NCBI GenBank assembly: GCA_023390555.1
Contig: JAEWCQ010000003.1
Span: 73,391 to 137,390 of the forward strand
From: Bacillota bacterium
Lineage (GTDB): Bacteria > Bacillota > Clostridia > Lachnospirales > Lachnospiraceae
Direction of reading: 5' to 3'
Length of the DNA: 64,000 nt
Shown here: positions 42,392-49,771 of the stretch, one piece after another
How positions within the stretch are numbered: the first letter of the stretch is position 1
How the letters are laid out: each line of letters begins with the position of its first letter
The notes under the pieces: generated by a model
What the model was told of the DNA's origin: nothing
Databases searched by the model: none
Seen by the model: only the letters and a program-made list of their open reading frames with translations
Program-made: the position numbers and the translations under genes

Positions 42392-43204
42392 TTATCTGCG
42401 ATGCAGCTGACGGAACTCCAGCGGCGTACAGCCGACCGCATTTTTAAACATTGCAATAAAATGACTGGCATCATGATAGCCCACCAGAAAACTCACCTGG
42501 CTGATTGCCAGTTCGGGTCGGTTCGCCAAAAGCTCTTTCGCCTTGCTCAGACGGTAATTCGTCAGATACTGATACACGCCGCATCCAAGAAAACGCTTAA
42601 ATAAACGATTCAGATACTGGGGCGATACGTAGACGAAATCCGCAAGGTTCTGGAGCATGATATCCTGATGAAAATTTGTTTCGATTTCTTTTAAAACTGG
42701 TGCGACATAATTCTGATACAGTGGATGATTCAAAAATTCCCGGTAATCCTGCAGACGATTGATATTCATAAGAAACGTGTAGCAGTCGATCGACATCTGC
42801 ATTGGTTCCGTCTGCCCGGATTCATGACGGAATATAGTTCCATCAATCCATGCCTGAAAAGAAAACGTTTCGCTGTTCTTCACCGGAATAAAACGCTGCT
42901 GTCCCACTATTTTATTAATATCGGACTCCAGTCTCCCTGAAAAAGTCACAAAAGAGGTTGTCCATTCTGTCTGATCGGCACGATAGGCATGCGGCATAAA
43001 GGGTGCGAGCAAAATCCCCTCTCCCTCTGAAAGGGAAAATCTTTTTTCCCCGATTACGACTTCTCCGGTACCGTGTTCTGTCTGCAGCCAATGATAATGC
43101 GGAAAGCCCTTGCGTCTGCGTACGTTTTCCTGCTTCCAGTGGTTTCCTATACTTTCAACGGTGAGCGGAAGCTCACGCGATGACAAATCAAAATAAATCG
43201 GCAT
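42392..43204 (-). CDS. AraC family regulator
   Basis: The 270-residue protein has an AraC-type cupin at about 25-130 and the double helix-turn-helix at about 165-268 (FVYVSPQYLNRLFKRFLG and SFLVGYHDASHFIAMFK). It is divergent from the GH42 gene and is likely its activator in response to a galactoside. Two exact 17-bp direct repeats in the shared promoter region may be its binding sites. Confidence 0.92.
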   Translation of the reverse strand: MPIYFDLSSRELPLTVESIGNHWKQENVRRRKGFPHYHWLQTEHGTGEVVIGEKRFSLSEGEGILLAPFMPHAYRADQTEWTTSFVTFSGRLESDINKIVGQQRFIPVKNSETFSFQAWIDGTIFRHESGQTEPMQMSIDCYTFLMNINRLQDYREFLNHPLYQNYVAPVLKEIETNFHQDIMLQNLADFVYVSPQYLNRLFKRFLGCGVYQYLTNYRLSKAKELLANRPELAISQVSFLVGYHDASHFIAMFKNAVGCTPLEFRQLHRR

Positions 43205-43228
43205 CTTCTATCCCCTTGTTTCAAAATA

Positions 43229-43316
43229 TTATATTATCTATTTTAACATATTATACATTTCTGCAAAGCCAGTATTTATAATAAAAACGTAGTAAGCTTT
43301 TATATTATCTATTTTA
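43229..43316. promoter_or_regulatory. Pair of 17-bp direct repeats between araC and the GH42 gene
   Basis: TTATATTATCTATTTTA occurs at 43229-43245 and again at 43300-43316, 71 bp apart. The second copy ends 17 nt before the GH42 start, the first lies 25 nt before the araC start. AraC proteins often bind direct repeats. The 71-bp spacing, near seven helical turns, would allow looping. Confidence 0.6.
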
Positions 43317-43332
43317 TAAAAAGGAGAATCCT

Positions 43333-45339
43333 ATGCCAAAAACATTTCAAAGAATTTTATACGGCGGTGATTACAATCCAAATCAGTGGCCGAAGGAAAT
43401 TTGGGAAGAAGATATGCGCCTGTTCCGTAAGGCAGGCATCAACAGTGCAACAATTAATGTGTTTTCCTGGGCAAAAATACAGCCTTCGGAACACGAATAT
43501 TATTTTGATGAGCTGGATGACGTCGTGGAGATGCTGAGCCGTGAAAATTGTGATATTGTCATGGCAACTTCTACAGCTGCACTGCCTGCCTGGATGTTCC
43601 AAAAATATCCGGAGGTTGCCCGCACAGACTATGAGGGCAGACACCACAAATTCGGACAGCGCCACAATGCTTGTCCCAACAGCCCGGTCTACCGGCATTT
43701 TGCAAAACTTCTTGCCGAAAAGCTTGCGGAGCGCTATGGCAGCAATGAGCACGTTACCTGCTGGCATGTGAATAACGAATACGGCGGCGAATGCTACTGC
43801 GAAAATTGTCAGAAAGCATTCCGGGTATGGCTGAAAGATAAATACAAGAACATAGAAACATTAAATAGAGCATGGAATCTGGAATTCTGGGGACACACTG
43901 TCTATGACTGGAATGAAATCGTTCTGCCGAACGCATTGAGCGAGGGAATTGGAGACGATCATACCGCTTTCGCCGGTATATCCATTGATTACCGCCGTTT
44001 TAACTCAGACAGCCTGCTTGACAATTTTAAAATGGAGCGGGATGCCATCCGCAGATTTGATTCCAAGACCCCGATCACAACAAACCTGATGGGAACTTTC
44101 AAAGGTCTTGACTACTTTAAGTGGGCGAAAGAACTGGATATCGTATCCTGGGATAATTATCCTTCTTACGACACCCCATGGAGTATGGTGGCAATGCAGC
44201 ATGATCTGATGCGTGGGTTAAAAGGGCAGCCTTTCATGCTGATGGAGCAGACCCCGAGCCAGCAGAACTGGCAGCCATACAACTCTCTGAAAAAACCGGG
44301 ACAGATGCGTGCCCAGAGCTATCAGACACTGGCACATGGTGCGGATACCATCCAGTTTTTCCAGCTGCGCCGTTCTGTGGGCGCCTGCGAGAAGTTCCAC
44401 GGTGCCGTCATTGAGCATGCAGGAACGGAGAACACGCGCGTATTCCGGGAGGTTTCCCAATTGGGTGCCGAACTGAATGCGCTTGGTGACCGGATCCTTG
44501 GAGCCGATAATCCGGCTGAGGTAGGAATCATCTTTGACTGGGAGAACTATTGGGCACTGGAATATACGAGCGGACCACACCGGGATCTGAAGTATGTGGA
44601 CCAGATCCATCAATATTACCGGTACTTCTATGAAAAACATATTCCGGTGGATATGATACCGGCAGATGCGGATTTTTCCAAATACAAAACCATAATTGCT
44701 CCTGTTCTTTACATGGTAAGAGAGGGAATGCAGGAGGCATTGGAACGTTATGTAGAAAATGGCGGTACACTGGTTACCGGCTTTATGAGCGGTATCGTGG
44801 ATCAGTCGGACAACGTACATCTGGGCGGATATCCTGGACCGCTGCGCAAGCTGACCGGTATCTGGGCAGAGGAAATTGACGCGCTTGCACCGGAACAGAG
44901 CAATACCCTTCGTTTTTCGGACGGTACGGAATTTACCTGCCGGCTGTTATGCGATATCCTTCATCTTGAGGGTGCGCTCAGTCTGGCCGACTACAGCAGC
45001 AATTTTTATGCCTCCTCTCCGGCGGTCACAAAGCATACCTTCGGACAGGGGACCGTGTTCTATATCGGAACGCAGTTAGAGCCAGGAGCTCTGGAAAAAG
45101 TGCTGGATCAGATGACAGCAGACGCGGATGTTTCGCCGGTCATAACGGAACCGACCAAGCTGGAAATTGTCTGCCGGACTGTTTCGGAGAAACGCTATTA
45201 CTTTATCCTGAATCTGACGGGTGAGACGCTTCCGCTTCCGCAGTTTTTTGCAGGCAGGGTCAATCTCCTGACCGGTGATACACTGACCACACAATCTGCC
45301 TTTGCGCCGTATGACGTGGCTTTGCTGTGTGAAGAATAG
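43333..45339 (+). CDS. Glycoside hydrolase family 42 beta-galactosidase
   Basis: The 668-residue protein is full length. The TIM barrel has acid/base Glu149 in NNEYG and nucleophile Glu305 in MLMEQTPS. A zinc-binding set is visible: Cys114, Cys154, Cys156 and Cys159. The trimerisation and C-terminal domains follow. There is no signal peptide, so it cuts beta-galactosides in the cytoplasm. AAGGAG precedes the ATG. It stands alone, with a terminator at its end, and is likely controlled by the divergent AraC protein. Confidence 0.95.
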   Translation: MPKTFQRILYGGDYNPNQWPKEIWEEDMRLFRKAGINSATINVFSWAKIQPSEHEYYFDELDDVVEMLSRENCDIVMATSTAALPAWMFQKYPEVARTDYEGRHHKFGQRHNACPNSPVYRHFAKLLAEKLAERYGSNEHVTCWHVNNEYGGECYCENCQKAFRVWLKDKYKNIETLNRAWNLEFWGHTVYDWNEIVLPNALSEGIGDDHTAFAGISIDYRRFNSDSLLDNFKMERDAIRRFDSKTPITTNLMGTFKGLDYFKWAKELDIVSWDNYPSYDTPWSMVAMQHDLMRGLKGQPFMLMEQTPSQQNWQPYNSLKKPGQMRAQSYQTLAHGADTIQFFQLRRSVGACEKFHGAVIEHAGTENTRVFREVSQLGAELNALGDRILGADNPAEVGIIFDWENYWALEYTSGPHRDLKYVDQIHQYYRYFYEKHIPVDMIPADADFSKYKTIIAPVLYMVREGMQEALERYVENGGTLVTGFMSGIVDQSDNVHLGGYPGPLRKLTGIWAEEIDALAPEQSNTLRFSDGTEFTCRLLCDILHLEGALSLADYSSNFYASSPAVTKHTFGQGTVFYIGTQLEPGALEKVLDQMTADADVSPVITEPTKLEIVCRTVSEKRYYFILNLTGETLPLPQFFAGRVNLLTGDTLTTQSAFAPYDVALLCEE

Positions 45340-45354
45340 TCTGACAGGAATCAG

Positions 45355-45394
45355 AAAAGAGGATTTTCCACATTATCGGGAAATCCTCTTTTTC
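45355..45394. terminator. Bidirectional terminator between GH42 and mocR-type genes
   Basis: AAAAGAGGATTT (45355-45366) pairs with AAATCCTCTTTT (45381-45392). The minus-strand gene's last codons form one arm, so the hairpin overlaps coding sequence. Both sides have A/T tracts. Confidence 0.8.
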
Positions 45395-46791
45395 CATACC
45401 TGATATAATATCCGGACACCTTCACGGATCTCCTGCTCATCCAGCAGGCTGTATCCCATAAAAAGCAGATTCTGGGGACACCGGCCAGCCTGTCCCCAGA
45501 AGGGTTCCACCGAATAAACCAGAACACCGGCTTCCCTGGCCCTTCGTATCAGATCAGACGCCTCTGTACCTTTTGGGAATTCCAAAATGAAATGCAGACC
45601 CGCTCCTTTTCCGTGCAGCCGGATCTGTTTCCCAAACTGCCCGGTCAGCTCCTGTATCAGCACATCCTGCTTCCTCCGATACGCTGCACACATTTTCCGC
45701 ACATGCCAAAGATACCTGCCCGATGCCAGATATTCCGCCAGAACCTCCTGTGTCAGCCAGGATACCGGACTAGCATAAGAGGAAAACATCTGATGATATA
45801 CCGCAAGCAGCTGTTTCGGCAGCACCATGTAATTCACACGTAAAGAGGGCGAAAGCGATTTCGAAAAGGTTCCGATATAGATTACCCTGCTGTCTTCATC
45901 CAGGGATTGCAGCGAAGGAACCGGATTTGCATCATACCTGTATTCGCTGTCATAGTCATCCTCGATAATATAGGCCTTATTCTCTACGGCCCACTTCAAC
46001 AGCCTCCTGCGCTTTGCAATCGTCATCACCGTTCCAAGCGGAAACTGGTGAGACGGCGTCACATAGACAGCAGAAACATCCATTGTTTCCAGTGTATGCA
46101 GGTCGAGACCGTTTTTTCCTGCCGGAAGATAACGAAGTGAAATTTCATTGTTTTGAAATGCTTCTCTAACCCCATAATAGCCCGGCTCCTCCATTGCCAT
46201 GTTTTTATTGTCACGAAAAATTTTGCATAAGATATCCAGTGAGTGATGCAGTCCGCATCCAATCACAATCTGACTTTCTTCACAGGATACCCCCCTTGAC
46301 TGATGCAGATAGTTCCGCAATTCCTGCCGCAATGAAAGATTTCCCTGTTTATCCTGATACTTTTGTATCCCCGGCTGTGCAGCCGAAAAAAGAGCCTTAA
46401 CCGTATATTTTTTCCACAATGCAGCCGGAAAATAATATTCTGGAAAATCTCCATACTGGAAATCATATAAAATTATGTTCTTCCCGCTTTGCGTAGTTTC
46501 CGTTTTTATAACAGCGGAAATATTCCTTATTTTTTCTTTTTTTCCGGCTCCTCTTTCCCAATCATCGACCAGATAACCGGAACCAGCCTTTGGATAGATA
46601 TATCCTTCCACAGAAAGCTGAGTATACGCCTTTTCCACCGTATTACGTGCCACTCCAAGCGTTTTGGCCAGTGACCGGATACCGGGCAGCTTTGTTCCCT
46701 GCCTCATATCTTCCGATTCAATCCCGTCTTTTATCTGCCGGTAGATCTGCTCATACAGTAACAGACTGGATTCCCGATCAATGTATATCAT
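45373..46791 (-). CDS. MocR family regulator (PdxR-like)
   Basis: The 472-residue protein has a GntR winged helix at 10-75 (GTKLPGIRSLAKTLGVARNTV) and an aminotransferase domain with EDDYDSEYRY and the PLP lysine in TFSKSLSP. It is divergent from a flavin-type pyridoxamine-phosphate-oxidase-like gene. The shared 133-bp region has a direct repeat AACTGTACC, the kind of site MocR proteins bind. It may regulate that gene and itself. Confidence 0.92.
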   Translation of the reverse strand: MIYIDRESSLLLYEQIYRQIKDGIESEDMRQGTKLPGIRSLAKTLGVARNTVEKAYTQLSVEGYIYPKAGSGYLVDDWERGAGKKEKIRNISAVIKTETTQSGKNIILYDFQYGDFPEYYFPAALWKKYTVKALFSAAQPGIQKYQDKQGNLSLRQELRNYLHQSRGVSCEESQIVIGCGLHHSLDILCKIFRDNKNMAMEEPGYYGVREAFQNNEISLRYLPAGKNGLDLHTLETMDVSAVYVTPSHQFPLGTVMTIAKRRRLLKWAVENKAYIIEDDYDSEYRYDANPVPSLQSLDEDSRVIYIGTFSKSLSPSLRVNYMVLPKQLLAVYHQMFSSYASPVSWLTQEVLAEYLASGRYLWHVRKMCAAYRRKQDVLIQELTGQFGKQIRLHGKGAGLHFILEFPKGTEASDLIRRAREAGVLVYSVEPFWGQAGRCPQNLLFMGYSLLDEQEIREGVRILYQVWKKRISR

Positions 46792-46802
46792 ATATTACCT
46801 CC

Positions 46803-46836
46803 AACTGTACCCTTCATATTTTTCAATAACTGTACC
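46803..46836. promoter_or_regulatory. MocR-type direct repeat
   Basis: AACTGTACC at 46803-46811 and at 46828-46836, 25 bp apart, each followed by CTTCAT or TTTTCAT. It lies close to the mocR start and upstream of a TATAAT at about 46859 for the plus-strand gene. Confidence 0.55.
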
Positions 46837-46924
46837 TTTTCATGGGTTCACATTCCGTATATAATGAATAAAAATTTAAATACTCTGAACCATACTATCT
46901 AACACAAACGAAGGAGGATTCCAT

Positions 46925-47395
46925 ATGCAATACAGAATGCAGCATTATCAGTTAACCGCCGGGCAGATCGACAAACTTTTACAGCAGGCAGATACCGGAC
47001 GACTGGGCACGATCTCGGATGATGGCTATCCATACGTCATTGCCATGCACTTTGTCTTTTACAACGGCAATATATATCTGCACGGATTACCCAAAGGTCA
47101 AAAAATAGATAATATCCGGCACAATCCGAATGTCTGCTTTGAAGTGGACGAATTGCTTGCGCTGGTACCGGGAACAGACGCCGCCTGTGACACAGAAGCA
47201 GTCTACAACAGCGCCGTTCTGACCGGTAACGCGCGGATACTGGATAATCTGCAAGCCAAACGGGATGTTCTAAATCAGCTGGTGGAAAAATATACGCCCC
47301 AATTTACAGGAACCGATCTCCCGGAAAATATGGTAAAGGGAACCGCTGTCATAGAAATTGAAGTCACCGCCTGCACCGGCAAATATCATAAGTAA
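46925..47395 (+). CDS. Pyridoxamine 5'-phosphate oxidase family flavoprotein
   Basis: The 156-residue protein has the split-barrel FMN fold typical of NimA-like or PNPOx-like proteins: GRLGTISDDGYPYVIAMHFVF at about 29-50 and LHGLPKGQK near 62. It probably binds FMN or F420-like flavin; the substrate is unknown. The divergent MocR regulator hints at a vitamin B6 link. AAGGAGG precedes the start. It ends 2 nt before the convergent metallo-hydrolase gene. Confidence 0.87.
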   Translation: MQYRMQHYQLTAGQIDKLLQQADTGRLGTISDDGYPYVIAMHFVFYNGNIYLHGLPKGQKIDNIRHNPNVCFEVDELLALVPGTDAACDTEAVYNSAVLTGNARILDNLQAKRDVLNQLVEKYTPQFTGTDLPENMVKGTAVIEIEVTACTGKYHK

Positions 47396-47397
47396 AA

Positions 47398-48201
47398 TCA
47401 ACCTTCCTCGCAGAGATTCTGAAACAACTGACAATAATTTCGGAACCCTTGCTGTCCGATGATATAAATATTCGGCAGATATGACATTCTTTTTCTGGAA
47501 TATGCAATCCGCTCCAGGCCACAGTCAAGAGATGTGTGGTTGCTTAAGGCAACCTCCACCTTCTTTTCCTCTGCTCTCTTCATAAAATAATCCAGCGACT
47601 TCCTGTACTGGACAATTGCATTCTGATCTTTCGGCGGATTCGAACCGCCCCACAGGGCTGCCATGTATTCCTTACCCTCTTCCTTCACCGCGAAAATAAA
47701 GCTCAAACCTCCCGGCGTGTGCCCCGGTGTCGCATAGACAAATAGTGTCTTATCTCCCAATACGACCGTATCACCGTCCTCAACGTAATGATCGATTTCA
47801 TAATCCTTCCACGTTTCAGGACGATTCTTTTTGACAGGCTCATCTCTCCAGAAAATATCGTCCCGTTCTGATAAATACGTCTTTGCATGATACGCATCGA
47901 CAATCCATCTTCCGCATCCGGTATGATCTACATGACCATGCGTAAGTACCAGTTTCTTTATATCACCGGGATTCCATCCGACCGCCTGTATTGCTGCAAC
48001 AATCGCATCAAATGCCTCCTCCTTCGGCCAGATTGCATCGATTACAATCAGCCCTTCCGTTGATTTTAGTACAAAACAATTTGTTTCTCTTTGTGCAACA
48101 ATCAGCAAGTCATCAAAGATTAATGCATGCGTAAAAAAAGACATGTCCTCCATCGCTTTTATTGTTTCCATTGTTATCACTGGTTTCCCTAATCTTGTCA
48201 T
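47398..48201 (-). CDS. MBL-fold metallo-hydrolase
   Basis: The 267-residue protein has the metallo-beta-lactamase motif LTHGHVDHTG near residue 85, with further metal ligands in GHTPGGLSF and a final His in ALSNHTS. It binds two zinc or iron ions and hydrolyses a small ester or thioester. No N-terminal signal is seen. AAAGGAG precedes the start at a slightly long spacing. Confidence 0.87.
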   Translation of the reverse strand: MTRLGKPVITMETIKAMEDMSFFTHALIFDDLLIVAQRETNCFVLKSTEGLIVIDAIWPKEEAFDAIVAAIQAVGWNPGDIKKLVLTHGHVDHTGCGRWIVDAYHAKTYLSERDDIFWRDEPVKKNRPETWKDYEIDHYVEDGDTVVLGDKTLFVYATPGHTPGGLSFIFAVKEEGKEYMAALWGGSNPPKDQNAIVQYRKSLDYFMKRAEEKKVEVALSNHTSLDCGLERIAYSRKRMSYLPNIYIIGQQGFRNYCQLFQNLCEEG

Positions 48202-48491
48202 TCCAAAAAATCTCCTTTAAATGTTAAGTTCAGATCTCTTCCCGAAAAAGGTACCAAAAGAAAACTACCAAATGATTTAGCAGCATTTTTTCCCTGTTTT
48301 CGATGAAACGAAGATAGTTATATCTGATACTCTGTACAGTGTTTCATCCTTCATTCCTTATACAGAGTCAATTCGATTTTTGGGATGCATTTTTAGATTG
48401 GCGTACATACATGTCTCCTGTTCTGTTTTGCCTATTCTACCACTTCAAAATGATAGTTTCAACAATCATTCCATCGCGCTTGCACCGGAAA
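48202..48491. other. Intergenic region of 290 bp
   Basis: Between the metallo-hydrolase and tetR genes, both minus strand. It contains ACTCTGTA (48329-48336) and TACAGAGT (48361-48368) as an inverted repeat with a 24-nt loop, and a half-match to the MarR palindrome (AAAGGTACCAAA near 48245). No convincing coding sequence or promoter is seen. Confidence 0.4.
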
Positions 48492-49016
48492 TTATATCTG
48501 ACAAAGAATCGAAGCCATTTCATCCGGGGATAGCGTTACATCCGTTGACACCCACGTCAGCATAACATTCCAAAAGCCACCGATTCTGTATACAAATACA
48601 TAGTCTGTCGGCAGCCTGCGCACTTCATCTCCAATGAGAAGTTCTGTGTGTTCCTTCGTAAACTTCTCAAACTGCCGGAAAACAAAATCACTCAGACCGC
48701 ACTTTTTCATATCCCGGATAAAACAGATATGCCGGTTCCAGAATTCAAAAAAGACTTTTGCAGCCGTATATCTGTCCGGATGCTCTATCACCGCATACCG
48801 CTTTAGATATTCTTCCCCGAGAATATGGATATATTGTTCTAATACATCGTTTTTGGAATCAAAATTACGATAGAATGTGCGGCGGTCCAGATCTGCCTTA
48901 CGGCAAATCCCGGATACACTGATTCGGTCATAGGAAGCCTCTCCCATCAGATCCAGCAACCCCTGAATAATCCACTGCTGCGACTGTTGCGCTGTTGGGT
49001 TCCCGCTTTGCAGCAT
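48492..49016 (-). CDS. TetR family regulator
   Basis: The 174-residue protein starts at 49016 after GAGGAGG. Its helix-turn-helix is at about 24-60 (ISVSGICRKADLDRRTFYRNFDSKNDVL) and the C-domain is helical. It is divergent from a small membrane protein gene. A perfect 22-bp palindrome sits between them. Confidence 0.9.
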   Translation of the reverse strand: MLQSGNPTAQQSQQWIIQGLLDLMGEASYDRISVSGICRKADLDRRTFYRNFDSKNDVLEQYIHILGEEYLKRYAVIEHPDRYTAAKVFFEFWNRHICFIRDMKKCGLSDFVFRQFEKFTKEHTELLIGDEVRRLPTDYVFVYRIGGFWNVMLTWVSTDVTLSPDEMASILCQI

Positions 49017-49082
49017 TTCGCTTCCTCCTCTCTTCCAAACCGCCACAAAACACGATTCTTTGTGGCACTTGGTTTCACTTGA

Positions 49083-49143
49083 TTGCTTCTTGCGCTACCA
49101 TACCTTATACTATACCAAACAAACCGCTACAAGTGTAGCGGTT
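49083..49143 (+). promoter_or_regulatory. Membrane-gene promoter and TetR operator
   Basis: TTGCTT (49083-49088), 17 nt, TATACT (49106-49111). Ten bases downstream is the palindrome AACCGCTACA-AG-TGTAGCGGTT (49122-49143). On the minus strand TTGTAG, 17 nt, TATAAG overlaps the same palindrome, so one bound TetR dimer could block both divergent genes. Confidence 0.75.
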
Positions 49144-49173
49144 AGAATATAGAATGTCAAAAGGAGATTTTTT

Positions 49174-49686
49174 ATGGAAGGAATACGAAAAATAATCGGA
49201 ATAGGCGGATTTATAATAATCCTCTTCATCATGTATCGAACAGATCACGGTATACCCGGCATTCAAAAATACGACCCCACTTTTCGTCTGCTGGATATGC
49301 GTTTTCATTACAGCAGTGAAACCGTACGGCAAACGTTTGACCAGATCCAGGAAGGAGGCCGAATCGCCTACCAAAAATATCTGCTGCTGGATTTCATGTT
49401 TATTCTATGCTTCTTCCAGACCATGATTGCTATTTCAGATGCAGTACCCTCGTCTGTACATATCCGAACGTTTTTTTACCTCTTATGTGCACTGCGGGCA
49501 CTGTTCGATATATCGGAAAATACTTTACTGCTCTATATGCTCCGCCAATATCCGATATTCAACGGCGTCACGGCAACCGTATGTGCCTGGTTTACGACGG
49601 TAAAATTTGCGATGCTTTCTATCTGGCTGCTGTCTGTGACCGCCAGTTTTCTTTTGCACAGTCTGCATATCTTCCCGGTTGAATAA
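49174..49686 (+). CDS. Small membrane protein under TetR control
   Basis: This 170-residue protein has four hydrophobic segments (about 6-22, 73-92, 107-128, 138-160). Motifs are LLDMRFHYSSETVRQTFDQI and EGGRIAYQKYLLLD between the first two segments, a pattern I have seen in unnamed Firmicute membrane proteins but cannot tie to a function. AAGGAG precedes the start. It faces a tetR gene over a shared palindrome. Confidence 0.7.
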   Translation: MEGIRKIIGIGGFIIILFIMYRTDHGIPGIQKYDPTFRLLDMRFHYSSETVRQTFDQIQEGGRIAYQKYLLLDFMFILCFFQTMIAISDAVPSSVHIRTFFYLLCALRALFDISENTLLLYMLRQYPIFNGVTATVCAWFTTVKFAMLSIWLLSVTASFLLHSLHIFPVE

Positions 49687-49771
49687 GTGCACATTCCGGT
49701 TCAGCAGGGCGATCCGGGAATGCAGCCTGCTGCCGGAAAATCATTTCTGACAGGCACCGTTTAGAATGCGA

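Noticed and set aside
44218..44820. A 200-codon open frame on the minus strand
   Set aside because: It is a shadow of the GH42 gene, whose catalytic and zinc residues are all intact.
49695..49738. Hairpin with arms CAGCAGG and CCTGCTG after the small membrane protein gene
   Set aside because: The stem is good, but neither strand has a run of T after it. It may slow polymerase but the call is too weak.
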